Shown one piece after another: positions 6,042-13,966 of a stretch of 13,966 bases of DNA; position 1 is the stretch's first letter; each line of letters opens with the position of its first letter. Source of the stretch: Candidatus Pelagibacter sp. (GTDB lineage: Bacteria; Pseudomonadota; Alphaproteobacteria; Pelagibacterales; Pelagibacteraceae); assembly GCA_028225715.1 (NCBI GenBank), contig JAOIXS010000022.1:1-13966 (forward strand). Direction: 5' to 3'. The notes under the pieces were generated by a model. That model ran no database searches, was not told the origin of the DNA, and was given only the letters and a program-made list of their open reading frames with translations. A program made the position numbers and the translations under genes.

Positions 6042-7232
6042 ATGCAGCTAGCAAGATATCTAAATAAATTATTTCAGAAAGATGGTTTTTTGTTAATTGA
6101 TGCAAATTCAAATAAATATATTATAGGCACACCAAAAAACAACAACCCAATTACTGTTAAAATTTTAGATAAGAAGTTACATTATAAATTATTTTTTCGT
6201 CCTGATTTATATTTTGGAGAGGCTTATTCTAATGGAGATATAGAAATTGAAAACGGAAGTTTGACTGATTTTTTGGATATGGCGCTAATGAATATAGGAA
6301 GAGGTGAATTAAATTTTTTTAGTATGTTGATAAATAAATTTTATGGTTCTTACAGATATCTAACAAACTTTAATTTTATTAAAAAATCAAAAATGAATGT
6401 TGCTCATCATTATGATCTTTCAGATGATTTATACAGTTTATTTTTGGATCCTAAAAAACAATACTCTTGTGGATATTTTAAAAATGAAAGTGACACTTTA
6501 GAAGATGCTCAAAATAACAAGATACAGCACATAATAAAAAAACTAAATATACAGCCAAATCAAAAAGTTCTGGATATAGGTTGTGGCTGGGGATCTTTAG
6601 CTATAGATATTGCAAAAAGTACTAATTGTGAAGTTACTGGGATTACTCTATCTGAAAATCAGTTTAACTACTGTGTTAAAAAAGCCAAAGAGCTTAATTT
6701 AGAAAATCAAGTTAACTTTAGGCTTATAGATTACCGTCAGTTAGATGAAAAGTTTGATAGAATTGTAAGTGTTGGAATGTTTGAACATGTGGGTAGGAAG
6801 TTTTATAAAAATTTTTTTAAGAAAATTGATAAGTTGCTTAATGATGATGGTGTTTCACTAGTTCATACTATTGGCTCAGTTAATCCTCCTAGAGACCCAC
6901 ACCCCTGGATAACTAAGTATATTTTTCCAGGTGGTTACACACCTAGTCTGAGTGAGGTGGTAAAACCTGTAGAGAAAGCTGGATTAATAGTATCTGATAT
7001 AGAAGTTCTTAAATTACATTATTCTCACACTCTAAGACACTGGAAAGACAATTGTATAAAAAATAAAATCCAAATAATTGATATGTTTGATGAAAAATTT
7101 TTTAGGATGTGGGAGTTTTATTTAGCTAGTTGTGAAAGTGCTTTTAAATGGGGAGATCAAGTAGTTTATCAATTTCAACTAACAAAAAACTATGTCTCAA
7201 CACCCACTACTAGAGATTATATTTATAAGTAA
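6042..7232 (+). CDS. cfa: Cyclopropane-fatty-acyl-phospholipid synthase
   Basis: Transfers a methylene from S-adenosylmethionine to the cis double bond of phospholipid acyl chains at the membrane surface, changing membrane stability. It has 396 residues, near the usual ~380-400. Seen directly: an N-terminal lipid-binding part (~1-115), the HYDLSDDLYSLFLD block (123-136), YSCGYF with the conserved active-site Cys143, the SAM motif VLDIGCGWGSLA (176-187), then GITLSENQ (200-207) and FEHVG with Glu248, which matches the bicarbonate-holding Glu of E. coli Cfa. The C-terminal CESAFKWGDQVVYQFQL is also typical. A related methyltransferase of the same superfamily (such as mycolic acid or tuberculostearic acid type) is less likely. 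It probably has its own transcript, as 136 bases separate it from rpsD. It converges on grxD with only four bases between the stop codons. Confidence 0.93.
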   Translation: MQLARYLNKLFQKDGFLLIDANSNKYIIGTPKNNNPITVKILDKKLHYKLFFRPDLYFGEAYSNGDIEIENGSLTDFLDMALMNIGRGELNFFSMLINKFYGSYRYLTNFNFIKKSKMNVAHHYDLSDDLYSLFLDPKKQYSCGYFKNESDTLEDAQNNKIQHIIKKLNIQPNQKVLDIGCGWGSLAIDIAKSTNCEVTGITLSENQFNYCVKKAKELNLENQVNFRLIDYRQLDEKFDRIVSVGMFEHVGRKFYKNFFKKIDKLLNDDGVSLVHTIGSVNPPRDPHPWITKYIFPGGYTPSLSEVVKPVEKAGLIVSDIEVLKLHYSHTLRHWKDNCIKNKIQIIDMFDEKFFRMWEFYLASCESAFKWGDQVVYQFQLTKNYVSTPTTRDYIYK

Positions 7233-7236
7233 AAAA

Positions 7237-7569
7237 TTATTTCTTAAAATTAATTCCTTTATCCTCAAGTATTTTTTTGAGTTCACCGTTTTCATACATT
7301 TCTTTGACAATGTCACAACCACCAACAAATTCACCTTTAACGTAAACTTGTGGAATAGTAGGCCAGTCACTAAATTCTTTTATACCTTCTCTTAAAGGCT
7401 GAGATTCTAAAACATTAATCCCTTTATAATTAACTTCTAAAATTTTTAACATATTTGATACAGCCATAGAAAAACCACACTGAGGAGCGTCCGGTGTTCC
7501 CTTCATAAACAAACATACTTCGTTAGTATCTATATGACTTTGAATTAAATTTTTTGTGCTATCGTCCAT
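7237..7569 (-). CDS. grxD: Monothiol glutaredoxin (CGFS type, Grx4)
   Basis: A carrier of glutathione-bound [2Fe-2S] clusters; 110 residues. The single active cysteine lies in CGFS (31-34), preceded by FMKGTPDAPQ. The glutathione-contacting parts are WPTIPQVYV (69-77, cis-Pro at TIP) and GGCD (83-86). It is the last gene of the minus-strand operon and overlaps bolA by one base. CGFS glutaredoxins and BolA proteins form mixed dimers sharing one [2Fe-2S] cluster, so the pairing is functional as well as positional. Unlike its neighbours, it has a strong Shine-Dalgarno sequence (7575-7580). Confidence 0.96.
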   Translation of the reverse strand: MDDSTKNLIQSHIDTNEVCLFMKGTPDAPQCGFSMAVSNMLKILEVNYKGINVLESQPLREGIKEFSDWPTIPQVYVKGEFVGGCDIVKEMYENGELKKILEDKGINFKK

Positions 7570-7799
7570 TATTGCTCCTTTGTTTTAATTGCTAATGCGT
7601 GAAGTTCGTTACCCATTTTTCCTTTTAAAGAATTGTATACCATCTTATGTTGCTCAATTTTGCTTTTTCCAGAAAACTCTTTAGAAGTTATTGTTGCTGA
7701 GTAGTGATTACTATCTCCTGCTAAGTCTTGAATTTCTATTATAGCATCTGGTAAAGCTTCTTTAATAAGTGTTTCAACTTCTTTTATATCCATTGCCAT
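7569..7799 (-). CDS. bolA: BolA family protein
   Basis: A small partner of monothiol glutaredoxin in iron-sulfur cluster handling and iron sensing; 76 residues. The BolA fold (class II KH-like) shows as LIKEALPDAIIEIQDL (11-26), GDSNHYSATI (28-37), KIEQHKMVYNSL (47-58), and the C-terminal GNELHALAIKT (63-73). His67 is the invariant cluster ligand, and His32 in the variable loop is a likely second position. ATG 7799 gives the MAMD start common in alphaproteobacterial homologues; a second ATG at 7793 is possible. One base separates it from the purL stop, and its own stop overlaps the grxD start by one base. Confidence 0.92.
   Translation of the reverse strand: MAMDIKEVETLIKEALPDAIIEIQDLAGDSNHYSATITSKEFSGKSKIEQHKMVYNSLKGKMGNELHALAIKTKEQ
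7575..7580 (-). promoter_or_regulatory. Strong ribosome binding site for grxD
   Basis: On the minus strand, AAGGAG lies five bases before the grxD ATG (7569) and inside the last codons of bolA (Lys-Glu-Gln-stop). It is a near-perfect Shine-Dalgarno match at good spacing. I find no equal site in front of any other gene in the window. Confidence 0.8.
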
Positions 7800-7800
7800 T

Positions 7801-9993
7801 TTAATTGTCCATGTAGTTAGTTAGCCAATTTGTATGCGATTTAATTAAATCGTCAATTGATACTTTTGTCTTATCATCAATTATTAAACTATCGTTATTT
7901 ACCGATCCAAGTTCATCAAAATGTACTGAGTTTTCTTGAAGTATCTTAGTAGCACTTTCTTTGTCATCTTTACTAATTTCAATAATATATCTTCCTTGGT
8001 CTTCACCAAATAAGTATTCGAACTGATTAATTAAGTAATTAGGCTTTTTAAGAGTTGCACCTTTTTTACCCTTGATACACATTTTAGAAAGAGCTGTAAT
8101 TATGCCTCCTAAAGAGACATCATGAGCTGACTTAATATATTTTTTATCAATAAGTTTTAATATTGTTTCACCATTATTTTTTTCATTAAAAAGATTAATT
8201 TCAGGAGGAGGTCCATTTTTTTCATTTAGAATATCTCTTGCAAATAGGCTTTGATCCAAGTGACCCTCAGTTTTACCAATAACTAAAAGTATATTATCAG
8301 CTTGTTTTAAATCCATTGTAACCATGTTTTGGTAATCTTTAATTAAACCAACACCACCAATTGCAGGAGTGGGCTTAATACCAATATCTTTGGTTTGATT
8401 ATAGAAGGAAACATTTCCTGAGACTACTGGGAACTTTAAATAAGCACTTGCTTCACCTAGGCCTTGAACACACTCTACAAACTCACCCATATTCTCTTCA
8501 TTTTCAGGACTACCAAAATTTAAACAGTTAGTAATAGCAATTGGTTTTGCACCAACTGAAATTAAGTTTCTCCAACTTTCACAAACAATTTGTTTTCCAC
8601 CACTTAAAGGGTGAGCCCAACAATATACGGCAGAAGAATCTACAGATGCTGCAACTGCTTTATTGGTACCATGAACTCTAACAACGCCAGCGTCTCCACC
8701 AGGTTTTTGAATAGTATCACCCATAACAGTATGGTCATACTGTTGCCAAATCCATTCTTTACTACATACATTTGGATTAGATAATATTTTGTTTAAAATA
8801 TTTTTTACTCTTAAGGTTTTAAATAATTCTTTCTCAATTTTAATTCTTTTAGGTAGTTTGGCTTTTTTCCATTTTCGGTCATACATAGGTGAGTTTTCAA
8901 CTAAAGTATTAACAGGAATATCTGCTACTTTTTCTTCATCAAAATAAAGTTCAATTTTTTTACTTTTTGTTGTTTTGCCAATTACAGCAAAATCTAAATT
9001 CCATTTATCAAATATTTTTTTAGCCATTTCTTCTTTACCATTTTCCAAAACAATAAGCATTCGCTCTTGGCTTTCTGATAGCATAATTTCATAAGGGGTC
9101 ATGTTTGCTTCTCTACAAGGAACTTTATTTAAATTGATCTCAATTCCTAAATTTCCTTTTGAAGCCATTTCAATACTTGAAGAAGTTAGACCTGCGGCAC
9201 CCATATCTTGAATAGCTATAATTGAATCTCCTGCCATTAATTCTAAACAAGCTTCTAGTAATAGTTTTTCTGTAAAAGGATCACCAACTTGTACGGTTGG
9301 TTTTTTTTCTTCAATTTTATCATCAAATGAAGCTGATGCCATGCTAGCACCATGAATTCCATCACGACCCGTTTTTGAACCAACATAGATTACAGGTTTT
9401 CCTAAACCTGCAGCTTTTGAATAAAAAATTTTATCTTTTTTAACATGACCTAAGGTCATCGCATTTACTAAAATATTACCATTATAAGACTCGTCAAAAC
9501 TAGTTTGACCAGCAATTGTTGGAACACCCATGCAATTACCATATCCACCTATGCCATGAACAACTCCACGTAATAAATTTTTAGTTTTTTTATGCTGAGG
9601 TGAGCCAAAATGAATTGAGTTTAAATTAGCTATAGGACGTGCTCCCATCGTAAAGACATCTCTCATAATACCACCAACACCAGTTGCAGCTCCTTGATAA
9701 GGTTCAATAAATGAAGGGTGATTATGACTTTCAATTTTAAATACTACTGCATCATCATCGCCAATATCAATAACACCAGCATTCTCCCCGGGTCCTTGGA
9801 TTACATTTTTTCCTTTAGTGGGTAAATTTTTAAGATGAAATCTTGAAGATTTATAGGAACAATGCTCATTCCACATTGCTGAGAAGATGCCTAGTTCGGT
9901 AATATTAGGAACTCTTTTTAATAAATCACAGATTTTTTTATACTCATCTTTTTTTAAACCATGATCGATTGCAAGTTGTTCGTTAACTATCAT
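7801..9993 (-). CDS. purL: Phosphoribosylformylglycinamidine synthase subunit II
   Basis: The ATP-using synthetase subunit of FGAM synthase, fourth step of purine synthesis: FGAR plus ATP and ammonia (delivered by PurQ) gives FGAM. It has 730 residues, the short PurL form that lacks the fused PurS-like and glutaminase domains of the ~1300-residue gammaproteobacterial enzyme. Seen: [10 protein letters not shown] (41-50) with the active-site His44, [28 protein letters not shown] (67-94), [12 protein letters not shown] (101-112), [10 protein letters not shown], and the second-half [10 protein letters not shown] and DVSLGG blocks of the duplicated PurM-like fold. It overlaps the purQ stop by one base and has no Shine-Dalgarno sequence, so translation probably follows purQ. 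The length and motifs are intact. Confidence 0.97.
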   Translation of the reverse strand: MIVNEQLAIDHGLKKDEYKKICDLLKRVPNITELGIFSAMWNEHCSYKSSRFHLKNLPTKGKNVIQGPGENAGVIDIGDDDAVVFKIESHNHPSFIEPYQGAATGVGGIMRDVFTMGARPIANLNSIHFGSPQHKKTKNLLRGVVHGIGGYGNCMGVPTIAGQTSFDESYNGNILVNAMTLGHVKKDKIFYSKAAGLGKPVIYVGSKTGRDGIHGASMASASFDDKIEEKKPTVQVGDPFTEKLLLEACLELMAGDSIIAIQDMGAAGLTSSSIEMASKGNLGIEINLNKVPCREANMTPYEIMLSESQERMLIVLENGKEEMAKKIFDKWNLDFAVIGKTTKSKKIELYFDEEKVADIPVNTLVENSPMYDRKWKKAKLPKRIKIEKELFKTLRVKNILNKILSNPNVCSKEWIWQQYDHTVMGDTIQKPGGDAGVVRVHGTNKAVAASVDSSAVYCWAHPLSGGKQIVCESWRNLISVGAKPIAITNCLNFGSPENEENMGEFVECVQGLGEASAYLKFPVVSGNVSFYNQTKDIGIKPTPAIGGVGLIKDYQNMVTMDLKQADNILLVIGKTEGHLDQSLFARDILNEKNGPPPEINLFNEKNNGETILKLIDKKYIKSAHDVSLGGIITALSKMCIKGKKGATLKKPNYLINQFEYLFGEDQGRYIIEISKDDKESATKILQENSVHFDELGSVNNDSLIIDDKTKVSIDDLIKSHTNWLTNYMDN

Positions 9994-10676
9994 TATTTTA
10001 AATTATTAATTAAGTTTTCAAAAAATATTGAACCATCTTCACCTGAGAGAGCAGGGTCTATCATTCTTTCAGGGTGAGGCATCATTCCTAAAATATTTTT
10101 TTGTTTATTAAATACACCAGCTATATTTTGTAATGAACCATTTGGATTAGATTGCTCATTAACATTCCCATTTTTATCTGAGTAAAATAAAGCTATTTCG
10201 TTATTGTCATTAATTTCTTTAATTTGTTCCTTAGAGCAAAAGTAATTTCCTTCATTATGAGCTATATGAAATTCGTAGACGTCTTTTTTATCATCTTTAA
10301 AATAAGAGTTGTCTTTATTATTTGCCTTAACAAAAACATTTTTGCAAATAAATTCTAAGTATTTATTTCTAAGTAGCACACCTGGCAGTAAACCAGACTC
10401 AACTAAAATTTGAAAACCATTACAAATCCCCACAACTTTACCACCCCCTTGAGCAAAGTTTAGAACTGATTTCATAATTTTTGATTTTGATGCCATACTT
10501 CCACATCTAAGATAATCTCCATATGAAAAACCACCTGGTAAAACTACTAAATCACTTTTTGGAAGCTCAACATCATCATGCCAAACCATTTTATTTTTAA
10601 AGCCAAATTTTTTTAAAGCAACATCCATGTCTCTGTCACAATTAGATCCAGGAAAGGTTATTACGGATGAATGCAT
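9993..10676 (-). CDS. purQ: Phosphoribosylformylglycinamidine synthase subunit I (glutaminase)
   Basis: A class I glutamine amidotransferase that frees ammonia from glutamine and passes it to PurL; 227 residues. It has the triad: Cys85 in the nucleophile elbow GICNGFQIL (83-91), and His201/Glu203 in MMPHPER. The N-terminal [11 protein letters not shown] (6-16) and [12 protein letters not shown] (46-57) are diagnostic of PurQ. Start ATG 10676 has no clear ribosome site and lies six bases after the purS stop. Confidence 0.97.
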   Translation of the reverse strand: MHSSVITFPGSNCDRDMDVALKKFGFKNKMVWHDDVELPKSDLVVLPGGFSYGDYLRCGSMASKSKIMKSVLNFAQGGGKVVGICNGFQILVESGLLPGVLLRNKYLEFICKNVFVKANNKDNSYFKDDKKDVYEFHIAHNEGNYFCSKEQIKEINDNNEIALFYSDKNGNVNEQSNPNGSLQNIAGVFNKQKNILGMMPHPERMIDPALSGEDGSIFFENLINNLK

Positions 10677-10682
10677 TATTTA

Positions 10683-10925
10683 TTATTGTGATCCAATAAT
10701 TTTAAAGTCTTCTATTACTAAATTTGCTAAAAGTTTTTTACACATTTCTTCAACTTTTGCTTCAGCTTTTTTTTTATCATTTTCTTTAGTATCAATTTCA
10801 AAATATTTTCCTTGTCTTACTTCATTGATATCCTCAAATCCCATACCATCTAAGGTTTGATGAATAATTTTACCTTGAGGATCTAAAACATCTTTCTTAA
10901 GAGTTATAACTACAGATATTTTCAT
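10683..10925 (-). CDS. purS: Phosphoribosylformylglycinamidine synthase subunit PurS
   Basis: The 80-residue structural subunit that, as a dimer, bridges PurQ and PurL and helps ammonia pass between them. It shows the PurS pattern: an N-terminal strand ISVVITLKKDVLDPQG (3-18), then a helix with HQTLDGMGF (22-30) and the strand VRQGKYFEID (36-45). Its presence between purC and purQ agrees with the short PurL. One base separates it from the purC stop, and the A-rich sequence before ATG 10925 is only a weak ribosome site. Confidence 0.95.
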   Translation of the reverse strand: MKISVVITLKKDVLDPQGKIIHQTLDGMGFEDINEVRQGKYFEIDTKENDKKKAEAKVEEMCKKLLANLVIEDFKIIGSQ

Positions 10926-10926
10926 A

Positions 10927-11709
10927 TTATTTTCTTTTTTTAATTGATCTTAATTTAGTAACATTAACGGCACTTAAGTTTGATTGCTCATGCAATATAC
11001 CAAGTCTTTTAGCAACTTCAGTATAAGCTGGAATTAAATCACCCAAGTCTTTACGAAATCTGTCTTTATCTAGCTTTTTGTCAGTAATGCTGTCCCACAA
11101 TCTACAAGTATCAGGACTAATCTCATCAGCTAAAATAACCTCATTTTTCCCATTTTCTTTAAGTCTTCCAAACTCAAGTTTGAAATCAATTAGTTTAATT
11201 CCAACCCCCCTAAACATTCCAATCATAAAATCATTAATTCTAAGGATCATTTTCTTAACTTTTTCTAATTCAGATTTTGTAGCCCAATCAAATGCCAAAA
11301 TATGTTCTTCTGCAATAAGTGGATCACCTAAACTATCATCTTTTAAGCAATATTCTAATAATGGCTGCTTTAAAACCGTTCCATCTTCAATACCAAGTCT
11401 TTTAGTAATAGAGCCAGTTGCAACATTACGAACAATAAATTCAATTGGAATAATCTCTACCAATTTAATAATTTGTTCTCTCATGTTTAGTCTTTTAACT
11501 AAATGATTTTTAATCCCAATTTGAGTTAGGTTTGATAAAATATGTTCTGATATTCTATTGTTTAAAACACCTTTACCTTCAATGGTTGATTTTTTTAAGT
11601 TATTAAAAGCTGTTGCATCATCTTTAAAATATTGGATAACTAAATTTTTATCAGATGTTGCGTAAATTATTTTAGCTTTACCTTCGTATAATTTTTTACC
11701 TTTTTTCAT
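10927..11709 (-). CDS. purC: Phosphoribosylaminoimidazole-succinocarboxamide synthase
   Basis: Joins aspartate to CAIR with ATP, giving SAICAR, in purine synthesis. It has 260 residues, somewhat over the E. coli length (237). Seen: [12 protein letters not shown] (5-16, ATP-binding loop), [17 protein letters not shown] (88-104), [10 protein letters not shown] (172-181), and [14 protein letters not shown] (193-206), all family signatures. The C-terminus ([20 protein letters not shown]) is a basic tail beyond the core. ATG 11709 overlaps the purB stop by one base, so the pair is probably translationally coupled. PurB acts on the product of this enzyme. Confidence 0.97.
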   Translation of the reverse strand: MKKGKKLYEGKAKIIYATSDKNLVIQYFKDDATAFNNLKKSTIEGKGVLNNRISEHILSNLTQIGIKNHLVKRLNMREQIIKLVEIIPIEFIVRNVATGSITKRLGIEDGTVLKQPLLEYCLKDDSLGDPLIAEEHILAFDWATKSELEKVKKMILRINDFMIGMFRGVGIKLIDFKLEFGRLKENGKNEVILADEISPDTCRLWDSITDKKLDKDRFRKDLGDLIPAYTEVAKRLGILHEQSNLSAVNVTKLRSIKKRK

Positions 11710-13001
11710 TATCTAAAAACTCTTTTAAAGATTAAATCTATATTTTTAAAGTGTGATGAATAATTAAATATAGCCTTCAATCTTTTTGAAGAAATTTTAG
11801 CCATTATGAATTCATCGTTTGATATTACATCAAATAAATTTAGATTTTCAGCAAAACATTTTTTTGCATAATTTTGAACCATTTTGTAAGATTGCTCTCT
11901 ACTTAACCCTGATTTTGTCAGCTCTAACATTACTTCTTGTGAAAAAATTAAACCTTTAGTTATATTTAAATTTTCAATCATCTTTTTTGGATAGACGATC
12001 ATTTTATCTAAAATATTACTAAGTCTAGTTAAAGCAAAATCCAAAGTTATGTTTGCATCAGGACCAATATTTCTTTCAACACTTGAATGAGAAATATCTC
12101 TTTCATGCCATAGAGCAATATTTTCTAGGGCTGGGATAACTGCACTTCGAACCATTCTTGCAAGGCCTGTTAAATTTTCACTTAAGATTGGATTTTTTTT
12201 ATGAGGCATTGCAGATGAACCTTTTTGATCTTTTGAAAAAAATTCTTGCACTTCATAAACTTCTGTTCTTTGTAAATGTCTAATTTCAATTGCAACTCTT
12301 TCAACTGAGCCTGCAATAATTCCAAGAATCGAGAAGTAAAAAGCATGTCTATCTCTTGGTATTACTTGTGTTGATATAGGTTCGACCTTTAATCCAAGTT
12401 TTTTTGCTACATGTTTTTCAACATTAGGATTAATATTTGCAAATGTGCCAACAGCACCGGAGATTGCACACGTTGAAATTTCATCAATTGCATCAACTAA
12501 TCTTTTTCTATTTCTCTTAAACTCTTCATAAAATGAAGCTAATTTTAAACCAAAAGTTATAGGTTCAGCGTGAATTCCGTGACTTCTGCCCATACAAGGA
12601 GTGTATTTGTATTTTTTGGCTTGTTTTTTTAAAACTTTTAGAATTTGATCGATATCAGCAAGTAGAATTTTACCTGATTGAACTAACTGAATATTTAAAC
12701 TTGTATCTAAAACATCAGAAGAGGTCATACCTTGGTGAAGGTATCTTGCTTTAATCCCTGCTTTTTCAGTAACAGAGGTTAAAAATGCTATTACATCATG
12801 CTTAACTTTACTTTCAATTTGGTGAATTCTTTTAACGTTTATTTTAGCTTTTTTTCTAACAATTGATGCAACACCTTTAGGAATTTGACCTAATTTTTCC
12901 ATGGCTTCGGCTGCTGCAACCTCTACATCGAGCCAAATTTGGTATTTATTTTCTTCTGACCATATGTCAGTAAGTTGTTTTCTAGAATATCTTTCAATCA
13001 T
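11709..13001 (-). CDS. purB: Adenylosuccinate lyase
   Basis: Removes fumarate from SAICAR and from adenylosuccinate, serving both IMP synthesis and the last step to AMP. It has 430 residues, the shorter form found in Bacillus and Alphaproteobacteria. The fumarase/aspartase signature [11 protein letters not shown] (261-271) carries the catalytic Ser263. [10 protein letters not shown] (138-147) holds the catalytic His141, and [12 protein letters not shown] (89-100) forms the third active-site block. It starts at ATG 13001, three bases after the map stop, with no Shine-Dalgarno sequence. Confidence 0.97.
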   Translation of the reverse strand: MIERYSRKQLTDIWSEENKYQIWLDVEVAAAEAMEKLGQIPKGVASIVRKKAKINVKRIHQIESKVKHDVIAFLTSVTEKAGIKARYLHQGMTSSDVLDTSLNIQLVQSGKILLADIDQILKVLKKQAKKYKYTPCMGRSHGIHAEPITFGLKLASFYEEFKRNRKRLVDAIDEISTCAISGAVGTFANINPNVEKHVAKKLGLKVEPISTQVIPRDRHAFYFSILGIIAGSVERVAIEIRHLQRTEVYEVQEFFSKDQKGSSAMPHKKNPILSENLTGLARMVRSAVIPALENIALWHERDISHSSVERNIGPDANITLDFALTRLSNILDKMIVYPKKMIENLNITKGLIFSQEVMLELTKSGLSREQSYKMVQNYAKKCFAENLNLFDVISNDEFIMAKISSKRLKAIFNYSSHFKNIDLIFKRVFR

Positions 13002-13004
13002 TAA

Positions 13005-13775
13005 TTATAAGTAAGGGGGCTTAGAATAACCTTTAACAGATTCTGTAAAGATTTCATAACCATTTTCAGTAATACCTAGCGTATGTTCAAATTGTGCTGA
13101 TAAAGATTTATCTTTTGTAACAGCGGTCCAACCATCTTTTAGCATTTTTACATCCCATTCACCAGTATTTATCATAGGCTCAATTGTAAAAGTCATACCT
13201 GGTCTAAGTTCCATTCCCGTATTTCTTCTTCCATAATGTAAAATATTTGGTGGTTCGTGAAATGTTGTACTTATTCCGTGACCACAAAAATCTCTAACAA
13301 CTGAGTAGCCTTTTTTTTCAACAAAAGATTGTATTTCATAACCAATGTCACCAAGTTTTAATCCTGGCTTTAGTAAATTTATTGCTCTCATCATCGACTC
13401 GTACGTAGCATCAATTAAGTTATTAACTTTAATAGGAGTTTTGCCAACACAAAACATTCTACTGGTATCACCATAATGCTCATCAACTATAGCCGTCACA
13501 TCAACATTTAAAGCATCACCTTCAACTAAAATTCTATCAGAAGGTATACCGTGGCAGACAACATGGTTTAAAGATGTACATAATGATTTTTTAAAACCTC
13601 TATAAAATAATGGAGCTGAGTAGGCACCATTGTCTCTTATAAATTCATAGCCTAATTTATCTATAAATTCAGTAGTTACACCTGGCTTAATATTATCTGT
13701 AAGCATATCAAGAGTTCTTGCTGCAAGATTTCCAGCAACTCTCATCTTTTCAAATTTTTCTAAATAATCAGGCAT
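13005..13775 (-). CDS. map: Methionine aminopeptidase, type I
   Basis: Removes the initiator methionine from new proteins when the second residue is small. It has 256 residues, the usual length. All five metal ligands of the pita-bread fold are seen: Asp92 and Asp103 (NVDVTAIVDEHYGDTS), His166 (FCGHGIS), Glu199 (TIEPM) and Glu230 (FEHT). Substrate-site His75 lies in NHVVCHGIP. There is no N-terminal zinc-finger extension. ATG 13775 lies inside the end of sfsA (8-base overlap), which ties it to the same transcript. Map is a general housekeeping enzyme with no special link to purines. Confidence 0.97.
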   Translation of the reverse strand: MPDYLEKFEKMRVAGNLAARTLDMLTDNIKPGVTTEFIDKLGYEFIRDNGAYSAPLFYRGFKKSLCTSLNHVVCHGIPSDRILVEGDALNVDVTAIVDEHYGDTSRMFCVGKTPIKVNNLIDATYESMMRAINLLKPGLKLGDIGYEIQSFVEKKGYSVVRDFCGHGISTTFHEPPNILHYGRRNTGMELRPGMTFTIEPMINTGEWDVKMLKDGWTAVTKDKSLSAQFEHTLGITENGYEIFTESVKGYSKPPYL

Positions 13776-13966
13776 TAATAATCTTAATTTTTTTATCTAT
13801 TTTAATTTCTTTTGAACTTATTTTACACTGATATGCCAAAAAAATAACTCCAGCTTTTTTTGCAAGTAAATAATTTTCATAATATTCTTTATCAATGTCT
13901 TTTGCTATTTTAAAATTATCTACACCCTGTATTTGGATTAAGAATAATAGGTAAGATTTATAACCT
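13768..13966 (-). CDS. sfsA: SfsA family protein, C-terminal part (partial)
   Basis: Reading from the right edge to TGA at 13770-13768 gives about 65 residues. The segment AKDIDKEYYENYLLAKKAG, followed by VIFLAYQCKIS, matches the end of SfsA as I remember it from E. coli (HIDEKY...AxxxGVxxLAYxxxIS). SfsA was first named for sugar fermentation stimulation; the family has been described as DNA-binding and nuclease-like, and its role is not settled. The N-terminal OB-fold part and the start lie outside the window. It overlaps the map start by eight bases, so it is probably an upstream member of the same operon. Confidence 0.85.
   Translation of the reverse strand, partial: GYKSYLLFLIQIQGVDNFKIAKDIDKEYYENYLLAKKAGVIFLAYQCKISSKEIKIDKKIKIINA

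Noticed and set aside
10677..10682. A purine or other riboswitch controlling the pur genes
   Set aside because: Gaps between the pur genes are 0 to 6 bases, and the operon's 5' end lies outside the window, so no leader can be examined.
7801..10925. PurL and PurS as fragments of a broken long PurL
   Set aside because: Separate PurS, PurQ and ~730-residue PurL are the normal form in Alphaproteobacteria and Gram-positives, and all three are complete.
11078..11506. A 142-codon open frame on the plus strand inside purC
   Set aside because: It lies wholly antisense to a well-matched purC, has a composition typical of a reversed AT-rich gene (Ser, Ile and Leu rich), and has no recognisable motif or start signal.

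Overview
The window looks like a piece of a streamlined, very AT-rich alphaproteobacterial genome, most probably SAR11 (Pelagibacterales). The reasons are the strong A/T bias at third codon positions and in every gap, genes that overlap by 1 to 8 bases or lie a few bases apart, the three-part FGAM synthetase (purS, purQ and a short purL), and the purL-bolA-grxD order familiar from Alphaproteobacteria. This assignment is an inference from content and style; no rRNA or tRNA lies in the window. Nearly all genes are recognisable housekeeping genes, and I see no IS element, CRISPR array, tRNA, riboswitch or phage gene.

Layout. (1) Positions 1-750: the tail of an unidentified plus-strand gene runs 18 bases into a convergent family-2 glycosyltransferase gene. 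This may be the edge of a cell-surface gene region. (2) 792-5247, plus strand: an ammonia-type NAD synthetase (nadE), then a tightly packed set, cysS-cimA-trmJ, with stop/start overlaps of 4 and 1 bases. (3) 5288-5905: rpsD (ribosomal protein S4), behind its own good sigma70-like promoter that would give an almost leaderless mRNA. (4) 5906-6041: a 136-base gap with two inverted repeats, the second ending six bases before the cfa start codon. (5) 6042-7232: cfa (cyclopropane fatty acid synthase). (6) 7237-13966, minus strand: a compact operon read right to left as sfsA(partial)-map-purB-purC-purS-purQ-purL-bolA-grxD. It ends four bases from the convergent cfa.

How the genes work together. The minus-strand operon carries the middle and late steps of purine synthesis: FGAM synthetase (PurSQL), SAICAR synthetase (PurC) and adenylosuccinate lyase (PurB). 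It joins them to methionine aminopeptidase and to the BolA/monothiol glutaredoxin pair that handles [2Fe-2S] clusters. The plus-strand block serves protein synthesis (CysRS, the tRNA methyltransferase TrmJ, S4) and the pyruvate route to isoleucine (CimA).

I found no convincing new biological system. The items most worth a second look are regulatory: the near-leaderless rpsD promoter, the hairpin over the cfa start region, and the single strong Shine-Dalgarno sequence (grxD) in a window where the other starts lack one. The origin of nadE next to the glycosyltransferase is also worth checking.
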